Assembly: GCA_903943975.1 (NCBI GenBank)
Contig: CAJAQB010000008.1
Span: 124,001-188,000 of the forward strand
DNA: 64,000 nt
Direction of reading: 5' to 3'
From: Synechococcus lacustris
GTDB lineage: Bacteria > Cyanobacteriota > Cyanobacteriia > PCC-6307 > Cyanobiaceae
Below, one piece after another: positions 40,272-49,436 of this stretch; positions within the stretch are counted from its first letter, which is position 1; each line of letters begins with the position of its first letter. The position numbers and the translations under genes are program-made. A model generated the notes under the pieces. That model did no database searches and was not told where the DNA came from. It worked only from the letters and a program-made list of their open reading frames with translations.

Positions 40272-41186
40272 ATGACATCCCCTCTTCACTCCTGGTGGCG
40301 CCTCGAATTGGAGCCGCCCGGGGAGCTGGAGGAGTCGTTGCTCTGGCGCCTGGAAACCCTGGGGATTCCCCGGGTGGCTGTGCAGTTCCGACCGGAACAA
40401 CCGCTGCAGCGCACCCTGGTGGCCTGGTTGCCGGAGGCCGACTGGCCTGAGGCGGAACGGCAGCGCCTTGGCGAGGCCCTTGCCGCCCTGGCGGAGCCCT
40501 TTGGCTGTGGGCTGCCGCCCCTGCGTTGGCAGCGGCAGGCGGAGGAGGACTGGGCCCTGAGCTGGAAGCAGCACTGGCAGCCGGATCCCGTGGGCCAGCG
40601 GCTGCTGATTCTGCCCGCTTGGCTGGAACTGCCGCCGGAATTTCGCCAGCGCCAGGTGTTGCGCATTGATCCCGGCAGCGCCTTTGGCACCGGCAGCCAC
40701 CCCACCACCCGCCTCTGCATGGAGGCGCTGGAGCGGCTGGAGGGGCTCGAGCTGCGGGATGCCCTGGTGGCAGACCTGGGCTGTGGCAGCGGCATCCTCG
40801 GCCTCGCTGCCCTGGCCCTGGGGGCCAGCCAGGTGCTGGCCACCGACACCGACAGCCTGGCGGTGCGGGCCACCGGCGAAAACTCTGCCCTTAATCAGAT
40901 CAGTGCTGGCCGTTTGCAGGTGGCCCTGGGCTCTGCGGAGGCCCTGGCCGTGCTGCTGGCCGGCCGGCGGGCTGAGGTGTTGCTTTGTAACATCCTGGCG
41001 CCGGTGCTGGCGGAGCTGGGGCCCAGCTTTGAGGGGCTGTTGAGCCCCACGGGGGTGGGCCTGCTCAGTGGCTTGCTGGTGGAGCAGGTGGAGCCCCTGA
41101 TGGCAGTGCTGGAGCCCCTTGGCTGGCGTTGTCGCCTAGGCGCAGAGCAGTCCCGCTGGGCCCTGCTGGAGATCCGCCGGGCATAA
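40272..41186 (+). CDS. prmA: Ribosomal protein L11 methyltransferase
   Basis: PrmA trimethylates ribosomal protein L11 using S-adenosylmethionine. Its 304 residues include the family hallmark DPGSAFGTGSHPTTRLCMEA, motif I VADLGCGSGILGLAALALG, and LLCNILAPVLAELGP. It is 3 nt behind serA, a serA-prmA pairing I believe is common in picocyanobacteria. A 130-nt gap follows before petF. Confidence 0.95.
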   Translation: MTSPLHSWWRLELEPPGELEESLLWRLETLGIPRVAVQFRPEQPLQRTLVAWLPEADWPEAERQRLGEALAALAEPFGCGLPPLRWQRQAEEDWALSWKQHWQPDPVGQRLLILPAWLELPPEFRQRQVLRIDPGSAFGTGSHPTTRLCMEALERLEGLELRDALVADLGCGSGILGLAALALGASQVLATDTDSLAVRATGENSALNQISAGRLQVALGSAEALAVLLAGRRAEVLLCNILAPVLAELGPSFEGLLSPTGVGLLSGLLVEQVEPLMAVLEPLGWRCRLGAEQSRWALLEIRRA

Positions 41187-41316
41187 CCCAGGCTTATGAG
41201 TACTTGAATTTTGATTGGCCTTCCCCCGCCTCAGCCCATGGGGGGTGGGTGTGAGGTGTAGAAAGGTGCGGCCCAACAGGCCCGGCTCGCCGAGGACCTG
41301 AGCAACCACCACTGCC

Positions 41317-41616
41317 ATGGCGTCCTACAAGGTCACCCTCGTCAACGAAAGCGAGGGCCTGAACAAGACCATTGAAGTGCCCGATGACCAGTACATCCTC
41401 GACGCAGCCGAGGAACAGGGCATCGACCTTCCCTATTCCTGTCGTGCTGGCGCCTGTTCCACCTGCGCCGGCAAGATCACCGCTGGTACGATTGATCAAA
41501 GCGACCAGAGCTTCCTCGACGACGATCAAATCGAAGCTGGCTTCGTGCTGACCTGTGTGGCTTACCCCACCAGCGATTGCACCATCAAGACCCACGCTGA
41601 AGAAGAGCTGTATTGA
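41317..41616 (+). CDS. petF: Photosynthetic [2Fe-2S] ferredoxin
   Basis: This is the major soluble electron acceptor of photosystem I. It has 99 residues and is acidic, with cluster ligands C42, C47, C50 ([10 protein letters not shown]) and C80 ([12 protein letters not shown]). The acidic C-terminus HAEEELY is typical for docking to FNR. It is monocistronic: a 130-nt gap lies upstream and a strong terminator follows at 41658. Confidence 0.97.
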   Translation: MASYKVTLVNESEGLNKTIEVPDDQYILDAAEEQGIDLPYSCRAGACSTCAGKITAGTIDQSDQSFLDDDQIEAGFVLTCVAYPTSDCTIKTHAEEELY

Positions 41617-41657
41617 TTGCCTGCTAAGGGCCGTTCTGCGGCCGCTGAGCAGTTCTG

Positions 41658-41682
41658 GCCACCCCTCCGGGGGTGGCTTTTT
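41658..41682 (+). terminator. petF rho-independent terminator
   Basis: An 8-bp GC-rich hairpin (GCCACCCC at 41658-41665, GGGGTGGC at 41670-41677) with a 4-nt loop is followed by TTTTT. It lies 41 nt behind the petF stop. Confidence 0.92.
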
Positions 41683-41732
41683 CGTAGCTACTTTTTTTGT
41701 TGCTGATCACCCCAGGTTTCTGTTGCGCCCCT

Positions 41733-42104
41733 GTGACTGCTTCCCCGCCGCTTTCCCATGACCAGCTGCTGGCTAGCGGCAGTGAACATCCCAGCCCCGG
41801 CGGCATGTACAGCTATCGGGTGCTGGGCCCCTGCTGCCGCCTGTTTGACCGGGAGGAGTTGCCCTGGCCCTGCTGCCGCCTGCATTGGCGCACTAAGGAG
41901 CCGAGTTGGCGGCGGGTGGGCAGGCGCTTTGTGCCCGACCTGGCGGCGCGGCGCTGTCCCAGCTATGTGGTGGAGCTGCTGCAACCGGGTCTGAAGCCCA
42001 CCCAAACGGTGCTCACCCTGTTTGCCGAACGGCTCAGTCCGGAGCTGCAGGGGTGGTGGTACGCAAAAAAAGGGCCCTCGGCCATAGCCGAGAACCCTGA
42101 ATAG
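41733..42104 (+). CDS. Hypothetical Cys-rich small protein
   Basis: This protein has 123 residues from GTG 41733; the frame opens at TTG 41697, and ATG 41805 would leave 99. The readable core is MYSYRVLGPCCRLFDREELP, WPCCRLHWRTKEPSWRRVGR and CPSYVVELLQPGLKPTQTV. Two Cys pairs (CC) spaced 20 residues apart could bind metal or form disulfides. I recognise no family. The last dozen codons coincide with the terminator of the convergent psbV gene, so the true 3' end is constrained by that hairpin. Confidence 0.55.
   Translation: MTASPPLSHDQLLASGSEHPSPGGMYSYRVLGPCCRLFDREELPWPCCRLHWRTKEPSWRRVGRRFVPDLAARRCPSYVVELLQPGLKPTQTVLTLFAERLSPELQGWWYAKKGPSAIAENPE
42065..42098 (-). terminator. psbV rho-independent terminator, inside the convergent gene's 3' end
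   Basis: On the minus strand a hairpin is formed by AGGG..CCCT outer pairs and a CTCGGC/GCCGAG inner stem with a 4-nt loop, followed by seven T. It lies 25 nt behind the psbV stop and inside the last codons of the plus-strand gene ending at 42104. Confidence 0.85.
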
Positions 42105-42122
42105 CAATCAATCTGGAGCTAA

Positions 42123-42626
42123 TCAGAAGTAGATCTTGCCGCCACCCCATTGCTGGCCCTGCACTTTCGGGGCCACAAGGATGTAGCCGGCGATCCGGCG
42201 CAGGTCTTCGTCGGTGAGGTTTCGCATGGTCACGAAAACATCGGCGCTGCGCAGGCTGGGGTGCAGGTCGGCGATGGAAGTTTCCCCGTCGTAGGAGGTG
42301 GGATCCTTCATGTAATCGACCAGGGCATTCACTGAATCCCGGGGCGGGGTGGCCAGGGCCAGGGTGGCGGGGTCGAGACCCACGTTCTGGTTGGTCTTGG
42401 TGATACCACCGGCGTGGCAGGTGCCGCAGCTGTGGTTGAAGACTTTGCGGCCTGCTTTGATTTCCGACTCGCTGAAGGTGACCGTGGTGCCACTCGGATC
42501 GGCGGGAACGGTCAGGGTCTCGGCAGTCCACTGCAATGCCTGGGCCGCAGGGGCCAGCAGCAGTAGAACAACGGGAAGCAGCAGCAGTACGACTACGCGC
42601 CGCAGACCCTGGAGGACGGTGGACAT
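42123..42626 (-). CDS. psbV: Photosystem II cytochrome c550 precursor
   Basis: PsbV is the lumenal extrinsic PSII subunit that stabilises the oxygen-evolving cluster. It has 167 residues from ATG 42626 (ATG 42641 adds five). A signal peptide (LLLLPVVLLLLAPAAQA) leads to the mature ALQWTAETLTVP. The heme site is CGTCH, the second axial His is probably in ADLHPSLRSADV, and the C-terminus QQWGGGKIYF is the conserved PSII-binding end. It is transcribed in the same direction as rnz, 81 nt downstream of it. Confidence 0.96.
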   Translation of the reverse strand: MSTVLQGLRRVVVLLLLPVVLLLLAPAAQALQWTAETLTVPADPSGTTVTFSESEIKAGRKVFNHSCGTCHAGGITKTNQNVGLDPATLALATPPRDSVNALVDYMKDPTSYDGETSIADLHPSLRSADVFVTMRNLTDEDLRRIAGYILVAPKVQGQQWGGGKIYF

Positions 42627-42707
42627 GGAGGAAGCGTGCAAGGGGACGGACTCCTGAGTCCTTGTATCACGCGCAACCGGTCCTCTGGGGCGGAATCCCG
42701 GGGCGAC

Positions 42708-43676
42708 TCACGAACTGTTGCAGGCCCCGGGGCTTAGTTCCAGGCTGAGAAAGTCTTTTGCCAGCAGGCTGTTGCTGAAGATCGCCTGGGCTTCCTTGAG
42801 CAGATCCTCTGGGGTTTCGCCATTGCCAGGGGCGTAGCGGGGGCTGAGGTGGGTGAGCGCTAGCTGGCCCACGCCGGCTTCCGCCGCCGTTTGGGCCGCC
42901 ATGGTGCTGGTGGAGTGCTGGCGCTGGAAGGCCATTTCCGCATCCTGGTGGGAAAAGGTGGCCTCATGGATCAGCAGGTTGGCCCCCCGGGCCAACTGCA
43001 CGGCTGCTTCGCAGAACACCGTGTCGGTGCAATAGGCCACGGCTACGCCGGGCTGGGGTGGGCCACAGAGGCTGCGGCCATCCACCTGGCGGCCATCGGG
43101 GAAGTTGACCGTTTCGCCGGCCTTCAGGCGGGCATAGAGGGGCCCCGGGGGTAGGCCCAGGGCCCTGGCCTGGTCGATGTTGAACCGGCCCGGCCGCGGC
43201 TCTTGCTGCACCCGATAGCCAAAGGCCGGTATCCGGTGCTTTAGGGGGGCACAGGTAACCGTGAGTTCGCCATCCACCAGCAGGGGGGCGCCACTGCTGG
43301 CGGCGGCTTCCACCCGATGGAATTTGAGCGGGTAGCCGATCCGGGTGGAGGAGTGCTGCAGGGCCCCCAGCAAAAAGGCCTCCAGGGGCGCCGGCCCATA
43401 GAGGTCAATGCCAGGGCAGGTGCCGGCCATGCCGAGGCTGGCCAGCAGCCCCGGCAGCCCAAACACATGGTCCCCATGCATGTGGGTGATAAAAATTCGC
43501 CGCAGTTGCGACACCCGCAGCTCACTGCGCATGAACTGGTGCTGGGTGGCTTCACCGCAATCCAGCAGCCAGAGCTCCGAGCGTTGCGGTAGGCGCAGGG
43601 CCACCGCCGACACGTTGCGGCTGCGGCTGGGAACCCCTGAACTGGTGCCGAGAAAGGTGACCTGCAATGGCGCCAT
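42708..43676 (-). CDS. rnz: Ribonuclease Z
   Basis: RNase Z cleaves the 3' trailer of tRNA precursors that lack an encoded CCA, which suits the CCA-less tRNA-Val in this window. It has 322 residues from ATG 43676; the longer frame to 43985 is a shadow of the divergent gene. The metallo-beta-lactamase motif is [17 protein letters not shown], with further metal ligands in YCTDT and [10 protein letters not shown]. The family N-terminus ([16 protein letters not shown]) begins four residues after the Met, which confirms the start. Confidence 0.95.
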   Translation of the reverse strand: MAPLQVTFLGTSSGVPSRSRNVSAVALRLPQRSELWLLDCGEATQHQFMRSELRVSQLRRIFITHMHGDHVFGLPGLLASLGMAGTCPGIDLYGPAPLEAFLLGALQHSSTRIGYPLKFHRVEAAASSGAPLLVDGELTVTCAPLKHRIPAFGYRVQQEPRPGRFNIDQARALGLPPGPLYARLKAGETVNFPDGRQVDGRSLCGPPQPGVAVAYCTDTVFCEAAVQLARGANLLIHEATFSHQDAEMAFQRQHSTSTMAAQTAAEAGVGQLALTHLSPRYAPGNGETPEDLLKEAQAIFSNSLLAKDFLSLELSPGACNSS

Positions 43677-43694
43677 GCCTTCGCCCCAGCTTTG

Positions 43695-44885
43695 ATGGTG
43701 CCACGGCAGCCCAGGCATCTGTTGATTCCGCTTTTCTTTGCTCTCTCCCTCCCCCTGGTGGCTGAACCGCAGCTGCGGGTGCTGGTAGACGAAGGCGCTG
43801 CCCTGCGGGTGGTGCCTGGGGAAGGACGTTTGTTGCTCCAGGACGGCCAGGGGCGTTCCCTGGGGGCGGTGGAATCTGGTTTGACCCTGCGGGCCAGCGC
43901 CGCCGGCATCGAGGGGGCCGGTGCCCCCCAGGAGGAGCTCTGGATCAGCCCCGATAGCCCCGCTGGCAGCCTCTGGTTGCAACAACGGCGCTACCGGGGG
44001 CGGCTGCAGTTGCGCCTGGAGCAGGGGCGTCTGCAGGCGATCAATCGCTTGGGGGTGGAGAGCTATCTACCCAGCGTGGTGGGGGCGGAGATGCCGGCCC
44101 AGTGGCCCCTGGAGGCGTTGCGGGTGCAGTCGGTGGCGGCCCGCACCTATGCCCTGCGCCAGCTCAAGCCCTCCGCCCCCTTTGACCTGCGCGCCACGGT
44201 GAGCAGCCAGGTGTACCGGGGCCTGGAATCGGAAACCGACAGCACCCGCCAGGCGGTGCAGAGCACCCGCAGCCTGGTGCTCACCTATGGCAACAAGCTT
44301 ATCGATGCCGTTTTTTTCAGTAGCAGCGGTGGGTTCACCGAAAACAGCGGTGAGATTTGGCCGCGGCAGATGCCCTACCTCAAAAGTGTTCCCGATTTCG
44401 ACCAGGCCAGTCCGGTGTACCGCTGGACCAAACCGCTCGATGGCCCCACCCTGTTGAGTTCCTTCCGGGAGATTGGTGGGGTCAATGCGATCGAGCCCCT
44501 GGAAACCACCAGCACGGGTCGGCTCAAGCGGGTGCTCGTCCATGGCCCCACCGGGGACCTGCGCCTGGAGGCCGGCGAACTGCGTCAGCGCCTGGGCCTG
44601 CGCAGCACCTTCGTGCAGTTCGAACGCTCCGCCCCCCCCACAAACCCCTTCGACCAGGTGGGGGAATGGCTGGGCTTGAATCCCCCCCTGGTGGCGGTGG
44701 GCCGCGGCTATGGCCATGGGGTGGGGATGAGCCAGTGGGGGGCCTTCGGCCTGGCCCAGCAGGGGGAAGGCTTTGGTTCGATCCTGCGGCATTACTACCT
44801 GGGGGCGAAGTTGGAGCCCTATGCCCCCCTGGCCAATGCGGTGGCCCCTGGGCCAGCCTGGCCAAAGGCTCCACCAAATCCTTAG
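43695..44885 (+). CDS. SpoIID/LytB-domain protein, exported
   Basis: The 396 residues start with a signal peptide ([17 protein letters not shown]). A SpoIID domain follows, with the typical [35 protein letters not shown] region (residues ~114-150) and [10 protein letters not shown]. The C-terminal [20 protein letters not shown] is also diagnostic. SpoIID is a lytic transglycosylase for denuded glycan strands; the cyanobacterial versions probably act in cell-wall remodelling. ATG 43695 is 18 nt from the divergent rnz ATG. Confidence 0.9.
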   Translation: MVPRQPRHLLIPLFFALSLPLVAEPQLRVLVDEGAALRVVPGEGRLLLQDGQGRSLGAVESGLTLRASAAGIEGAGAPQEELWISPDSPAGSLWLQQRRYRGRLQLRLEQGRLQAINRLGVESYLPSVVGAEMPAQWPLEALRVQSVAARTYALRQLKPSAPFDLRATVSSQVYRGLESETDSTRQAVQSTRSLVLTYGNKLIDAVFFSSSGGFTENSGEIWPRQMPYLKSVPDFDQASPVYRWTKPLDGPTLLSSFREIGGVNAIEPLETTSTGRLKRVLVHGPTGDLRLEAGELRQRLGLRSTFVQFERSAPPTNPFDQVGEWLGLNPPLVAVGRGYGHGVGMSQWGAFGLAQQGEGFGSILRHYYLGAKLEPYAPLANAVAPGPAWPKAPPNP

Positions 44886-44897
44886 TTGCCGTTGTTT

Positions 44898-45647
44898 ATG
44901 TCTGTTGCTGCCGGCCCCAGCCTGGAGGTGCTGCCGAGTCTTGAGGCGGTGGCGATCCGGGGGGCCACCCTGTTGGCCGAGGCCTTGCTGGATCCCCAGC
45001 GGCCCCCCAGTGGTTTAGCCACCGGTCGCACGATGCTGCCGCTCTATGGGGCGCTGCGGCCCTTGCTGCTGGCGGATCGACGCTTTGAGCCCAGCGCCTG
45101 GCGCAGTTTCAACCTTGATGAATATGTGGGCCTGGCGCCCACGGATTGCCGTTCCTTTGCTGGCTACATGGCCGCCCAGCTGGGGGATCCGCTCGGGCTA
45201 GCCCCCGGCCGGCTGGCCCTGCCCGATGGCCTGGCCCCCGACCCGGCCCTGGAGGCGGATCGTTATCGCCAGGCGCTGCTGCAAGCGGGCCTGGGGCTGC
45301 AGTTGCTGGGCCTCGGCAACAACGGCCACGTGGGTTTCAATGAGCCCCCCTGTTTGCCCCAGGCCCGCTGTCGGTGGGTAGAGCTGAGTGCTGAAACCCG
45401 CCGCCAGAACGCCGCTGGCTTCGGTGGCGATCCCGGGGCCGTGCCCCCCCTGGCAATCACCCTGGGGCTGGCGGAAATCCTGGGGGCCCAGGAGCTGCTG
45501 TTGGTGGTCACCGGCGCGGCCAAGGCCCAGGTGTTGCGGCGGGTGTTGGAGGAGCCCCCCCATGGGGAACTGCCGGCCAGCTGGCTCCAGGGCCATGGCC
45601 GCTGGCGGGTGCTTTGTGATCGGGATGCCGCCAGCGCCCTGAGCTAG
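44898..45647 (+). CDS. nagB: NagB-like glucosamine-6-phosphate deaminase / 6-phosphogluconolactonase family
   Basis: The 249 residues carry the NagB-type motifs SFNLDEYVGLAPTDCRSFAG (general-base Asp) and LGLGNNGHVGFNEPP. GLATGRTMLPLYGAL provides the sugar-phosphate loop. NagB converts glucosamine-6-phosphate to fructose-6-phosphate and ammonia. Canonical NagB has GIGxDGHIAFNEP; the NNGHVGFNEP here fits the family, so the exact substrate is uncertain. ATG 44898 is chosen over TTG 44886. It lies 12 nt behind the SpoIID-like gene, consistent with amino-sugar recycling from the wall. Confidence 0.82.
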   Translation: MSVAAGPSLEVLPSLEAVAIRGATLLAEALLDPQRPPSGLATGRTMLPLYGALRPLLLADRRFEPSAWRSFNLDEYVGLAPTDCRSFAGYMAAQLGDPLGLAPGRLALPDGLAPDPALEADRYRQALLQAGLGLQLLGLGNNGHVGFNEPPCLPQARCRWVELSAETRRQNAAGFGGDPGAVPPLAITLGLAEILGAQELLLVVTGAAKAQVLRRVLEEPPHGELPASWLQGHGRWRVLCDRDAASALS

Positions 45648-45657
45648 CTGGCCTCCG

Positions 45658-46398
45658 CTAGCTGGCTTCTGGAGTGGTGAGATTGCAGCTAACGCTGCGC
45701 ACGTCATCGAGGTTTTCGAGGCTGTCTAGGAGCCGTTCCAGTTGGCTTAGCTGTTCCCCTTCCGGCAGGGCCACCAGGGTTTGGGGCTGCCAGCGCAGTT
45801 CCGCTCCCTGTACGGGCCAGCCCGCCTGGGCCAGGCTGCGGTGCAGCCGTTCCAAGGCCGGCAGCTCACACCAGATTTCCCCCTGGGGGCCCTCCAGGGC
45901 ATAGCTCACCACTTCCTGCTCCATTAACAGCTCCAGCAGCGGCTCCTCCTCGAGGGGGCCATCGCCCTCCAGCCACACCACCCCCAGTAGGGCAAATAGG
46001 TAGGCCACACAGCCGTTTTCGCCGAGGTTGCCGCCGTTTTTGCCAAAGGCCAAGCGCAGGTCGGCGGCGGTGCGGTTGCGGTTGTCGGTGAAGGCCTCCA
46101 CCAGCACGGCCACCCCGCCGGGGCCATAGCCCTCGTAGCGCACCTCCTCAAAGCTGTCGCCCTCCTCCGACCCCTGGCCGGCCCCCTTGGCGATCGCCCG
46201 CTCGATGTTGGCGTTGGGCACCCCGGCGGCCCGGGCCTTTTCCAGGGCGGTGCGCAGCTGGAAGTTGCCGGCCGGATCAGCCCCCTGGCGGGCGGCCACG
46301 GTGATTTCCCGGGCCAGGCGGGTGAACACCACCCCCCGCTTGGCATCGACCACGGCCTTCTGCCGCTTGATTTGGGACCATTTGCTGTGGCCGGCCAT
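45658..46398 (-). CDS. YebC/PmpR-TACO1 family protein
   Basis: The 246 residues match the family throughout: the N-terminal [20 protein letters not shown], then [36 protein letters not shown] and [14 protein letters not shown]. These proteins were long annotated as regulators; recent work links the family to relief of ribosome stalling, including on polyproline. It starts 17 nt behind truB on the same strand. Confidence 0.94.
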   Translation of the reverse strand: MAGHSKWSQIKRQKAVVDAKRGVVFTRLAREITVAARQGADPAGNFQLRTALEKARAAGVPNANIERAIAKGAGQGSEEGDSFEEVRYEGYGPGGVAVLVEAFTDNRNRTAADLRLAFGKNGGNLGENGCVAYLFALLGVVWLEGDGPLEEEPLLELLMEQEVVSYALEGPQGEIWCELPALERLHRSLAQAGWPVQGAELRWQPQTLVALPEGEQLSQLERLLDSLENLDDVRSVSCNLTTPEAS

Positions 46399-46415
46399 AG
46401 GGGTTAAACGGCGAC

Positions 46416-47297
46416 TTAGCCGGCGGCGTCAAACACCAGCTTCGGTTGCAGGCTGCCATCAGGCCGTTGCCGGGCCATGCCCGCCAGGCTGCCATCGGGC
46501 CGCAGGATCACCCAGGCCTGGTCAACGGCCCCCTCGGCATCGGTGCCGCTGAGCCGCTGGCCCCGGCTCCAGCCCAGCCATTCGCCCTCCAGCAGCTGCC
46601 GTTGGGGCAGGTGGCCCAGGGGCTGTAGGGGGTCGATCAGGGGACTGTCGGGGTTGAGTTCCTCAAGTTCAAGGGCTTGCTCCAGTTGGAAGCCCAGGGC
46701 GGCGGTGCGACGCAGGTGGGCCAGGGCGCCACCACAGCCCAGCTGCTCCCCTAGGTCCCGGGCGAGGGAGCGCACGTAGGTGCCGGCGGAACAGCACAGG
46801 CGCAGGCCCAGGCGGCCCGTTAGCTGATCCCAGCTGGTGAGTTCCAACTGCTCGATCGTCACCGGCCGCGGCGGCAGCTCCAAAATTTCGCCGCGGCGGG
46901 CCCTGGCATAGGCCCGTTCGCCGTCCACATGCACGGCACTCACCGCCGGGGGGCGCTGCCATTGGGCGCCCCGGAAGCCCTCCAGCAGTTGCTCCAGCTC
47001 GGCAATGCTGAGGGCGGGCCAGGGGGCCTCGGTCAGCAGGCTGCCGCTGAGGTCATCGCTGCTGGTGCTTAGCCCCAGTTGCACGCTGCCCTCGTAGCAC
47101 TTGCGGCCATCGAGGTAGGGCAGTAGCCGGGTGGCCGGGCCGATCGCCAGGGGTAAAACGCCGGTTACGGCCGGATCCAGGGTGCCGCCATGGCCCACCC
47201 GGCGGGTGTTGAGCAGCCGTCGGGCCCTGGCCACACAGTCGTGGGAGCTGGGGCCGGCGGGTTTGTTGATCACCAGGAATCCACAGGGATCCGCCAC
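46416..47297 (-). CDS. truB: tRNA pseudouridine(55) synthase
   Basis: TruB makes the universal pseudouridine at position 55 in the T loop of tRNAs. Its 293 residues have the N-terminal [20 protein letters not shown] and the catalytic Asp in [20 protein letters not shown]. The [19 protein letters not shown] region is also conserved. It is divergent from the methyltransferase gene (41-nt gap). Confidence 0.96.
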   Translation of the reverse strand: MADPCGFLVINKPAGPSSHDCVARARRLLNTRRVGHGGTLDPAVTGVLPLAIGPATRLLPYLDGRKCYEGSVQLGLSTSSDDLSGSLLTEAPWPALSIAELEQLLEGFRGAQWQRPPAVSAVHVDGERAYARARRGEILELPPRPVTIEQLELTSWDQLTGRLGLRLCCSAGTYVRSLARDLGEQLGCGGALAHLRRTAALGFQLEQALELEELNPDSPLIDPLQPLGHLPQRQLLEGEWLGWSRGQRLSGTDAEGAVDQAWVILRPDGSLAGMARQRPDGSLQPKLVFDAAG

Positions 47298-47338
47298 GGG
47301 GTTCAGGGGCTGGGGAGCCCTAGCTTGAACCCCGAGGG

Positions 47339-48148
47339 GTGCAGGCCAAAACAGACGTGGAGCAACAAAAGTTGGTGGAGCAACAGCAGGTGCTGGATCA
47401 AAAAATGGCAGTGGAGCAAGGCATTGCTCGCTTTCTGGAGGATGGCTTTGGGCTGCGCCGGCAGCTGGCCCAGCATCTTCAGCTCAGTGCTGAGCTGCTG
47501 GAGGAAAGGCTGCCGCTCAGCACCGCCGCCCTGGCCGCCCTGCATCCGGGGGCCTTTGTCGCTGATGCAGCGGAGGCCTTCTATGAATCAGAAGTGGGCG
47601 ATGGCCATTTGTATGAGCTGGCGGCCTGGCACCTGGGCAGCGCCGATTACATCGCCGCCACCCTGCGGCTCCAGGCTGAAATCGCCCACGGCCAGCACCT
47701 CGATTTCGGTGGTGGCATCGGCAGCCATGCCCTGGCGGCGGCGGCCCTACCCCAGGTGGAGCGGGTGTGGATGCTGGACCTCAACGGCCACAACCGGGAA
47801 TTTGTGGCCTATCGGGCTGAACAGCTGGGCCTGGCGGACAAACTGCACTGCTGTCGCGATCTCGGCGACCCGCAGCTGCCCGCCAGTTTTGACAGCCTCG
47901 TTTGCCTGGATGTGCTGGAGCATTTGCCTGATCCGGCCGCCCAGCTGCGCTGCTTTGCCGAACGGCTGGATCCAGGGGCCGGAGCTGCCCTATTCAATTG
48001 GTATTTCTTCAAGGGCTTCTCGGGGGAATATCCCTTCCACTTCGATGACCCCGCCATGGTGAAGGCGTTTTTTGAAACCCTGCAGGACCTGTTCCTGGAA
48101 CGCTTTCACCCCCATCTGATCACCGCCCGCACCTACACCCTGCGCTGA
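47339..48148 (+). CDS. Class I SAM-dependent methyltransferase
   Basis: This 269-residue protein has a Gln/Glu/Val-rich helical N-terminus (VEQQKLVEQQQVLDQKMAVE, coiled-coil-like). The methyltransferase core follows: motif I HLDFGGGIGSHALAAAALP, the acidic residue after strand 2 in VWMLDLNGHN, and SLVCLDVLEHLPDPAAQL. The DVLEHL motif is common in small-molecule and O-methyltransferases; the substrate is unknown. It starts at GTG 47339. Its stop overlaps the DUF2127 start by 1 nt (TGATG). Confidence 0.85.
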   Translation: MQAKTDVEQQKLVEQQQVLDQKMAVEQGIARFLEDGFGLRRQLAQHLQLSAELLEERLPLSTAALAALHPGAFVADAAEAFYESEVGDGHLYELAAWHLGSADYIAATLRLQAEIAHGQHLDFGGGIGSHALAAAALPQVERVWMLDLNGHNREFVAYRAEQLGLADKLHCCRDLGDPQLPASFDSLVCLDVLEHLPDPAAQLRCFAERLDPGAGAALFNWYFFKGFSGEYPFHFDDPAMVKAFFETLQDLFLERFHPHLITARTYTLR

Positions 48149-48588
48149 TGCTGCTGAAACTAATTCTGATCAAAAAATTGGTGGAGGCGTTCCTGCTACT
48201 GGCCGTGGCCTTCCTTGCCACGGTGGGCAGCCGCCACTACGCCCAGTTGCCCCTGCTGGTGGATCAACTCACCGGGGCTGATCGCCAGCTGCTGGCCGGG
48301 CTGGCCGACCGGGCCATCGAGGCAGGACCAAGTCGGCTGGAGCTGGTAGGGGCCGGGGCCGGGGTTTATGCGCTACTTATCGTGATTGCGGCGGTCGCCA
48401 CCTGGCGGCGGGCCCCCTGGGGGGAATGGCTGATGTTGGTGGTGTTCCTCAGTGCCCTACCGATGGAATTTCGGGAGATCACTAAGGAACCCTCCCCGGC
48501 CCATGGCTTGATCCTTGCCCTAACCCTGCTGGGCTTGGGCTTGCTGCTGAAGGAGATGCGACCCCTGCTCAGAGGGGCGCGACGGTGA
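48148..48588 (+). CDS. DUF2127 family membrane protein
   Basis: This 146-residue integral membrane protein has about four helices. The N-terminal helix is [20 protein letters not shown], followed by a polar loop, then [20 protein letters not shown] and [20 protein letters not shown]. This pattern (basic-aromatic start, Trp-rich [10 protein letters not shown]) fits DUF2127. Its function is unknown. It is coupled to the upstream methyltransferase. The 3' end overlaps rpmA on the other strand by 20 nt. Confidence 0.78.
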   Translation: MLLKLILIKKLVEAFLLLAVAFLATVGSRHYAQLPLLVDQLTGADRQLLAGLADRAIEAGPSRLELVGAGAGVYALLIVIAAVATWRRAPWGEWLMLVVFLSALPMEFREITKEPSPAHGLILALTLLGLGLLLKEMRPLLRGARR

Positions 48589-48832
48589 TGCGCTTGCGTT
48601 CGCGGGTGGCCCGGCGGATCGTTTCAAACACCACCACCCCATCGATCAAGGCGTACAGGGTGTCGTCTGAACCCTGACCCACATTCACGCCGGGCAGCAC
48701 AGAGGTGCCCCGTTGGCGGATCAGGATCGAGCCAGCGGTGACCTTTTCACCACCAAAGCGCTTTACGCCCAGGCGCTTGGAATTGGAGTCGCGGCCGTTA
48801 CGGGTTGAGCCTGTGCCTTTCTTGTGGGCCAT
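48569..48832 (-). CDS. rpmA: 50S ribosomal protein L27
   Basis: L27 reaches the peptidyl-transferase centre with its N-terminus. The 87 residues start [20 protein letters not shown] with [20 protein letters not shown], fully typical. It follows rplU by 83 nt on the minus strand. Confidence 0.98.
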   Translation of the reverse strand: MAHKKGTGSTRNGRDSNSKRLGVKRFGGEKVTAGSILIRQRGTSVLPGVNVGQGSDDTLYALIDGVVVFETIRRATRERKRITVAPL

Positions 48833-48915
48833 GGGGTGGGAAGCGAGAAGTCGGTAGTTGTAGGAAGTATGGGTGCTGGCCGAAAACCTGGCATTTGCCT
48901 AAAGCCGTGAAATCG

Positions 48916-49290
48916 TCAGCTCAGGGCCTTGCCGGCCACGGTGATCGATTCCACCATCACGCGGGTGAGCTCCTGGCGGTGGCCGTTTTTGCGGCGGGTT
49001 TTCTTCTTTTTGCGCATCTTGAAGATGATCAGCTTGGGGCCGCGGCGATGGGCCAGCACCTTGAGGCTCACCTCAGCGTCTTGGACGTAGGGCTGGCCAA
49101 GGTTGGTTCCATTGCTGTCGCTAACCAGCAGCACCTCCTTGAGCGTGATCACCGAATCCACATCGGCGGCGATCCGGTCAAGGTCGTAGTAACGGTTCGG
49201 CTGGATCCAGAACTGCTGGCCAGAGGCCTCAACGATTGCGTACTGGCTGGTGCCGGGGGCCGGCGCCTGGGGTTTCTCGGATGGGCTCAT
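48916..49290 (-). CDS. rplU: 50S ribosomal protein L21
   Basis: The 124 residues carry the L21 core YAIVEASGQQFWIQPNRYYD and the basic stretch FKMRKKKKTRRKNGHRQELT. The rplU-rpmA pair beside kai genes is the arrangement known from marine picocyanobacteria. It is divergent from kaiA with a 146-nt gap that probably holds both promoters. Confidence 0.97.
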   Translation of the reverse strand: MSPSEKPQAPAPGTSQYAIVEASGQQFWIQPNRYYDLDRIAADVDSVITLKEVLLVSDSNGTNLGQPYVQDAEVSLKVLAHRRGPKLIIFKMRKKKKTRRKNGHRQELTRVMVESITVAGKALS

Positions 49291-49436
49291 GGAACACAGT
49301 TGGCATGGCCAGGCAGACCTCGCGGTCTTTGGGCCTGGCTCACGGCCAATCGAAAGACAAACAAAGATCTTCGCTGATCGCTATTACTTTCGTCAATACT
49401 GCCCGCCGGCACGGCTTCTGCCTTTCCTTTTTTTTG

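Noticed and set aside
43677-43985. 103-residue N-terminal extension of RNase Z
   Set aside because: It is the antisense of the SpoIID signal peptide and lead; the RNase Z fold starts at 43676.
49236-49436. 67-residue N-terminal extension of kaiA
   Set aside because: It overlaps the rplU start and promoter region on the other strand; KaiA homology starts at ATG 49437.
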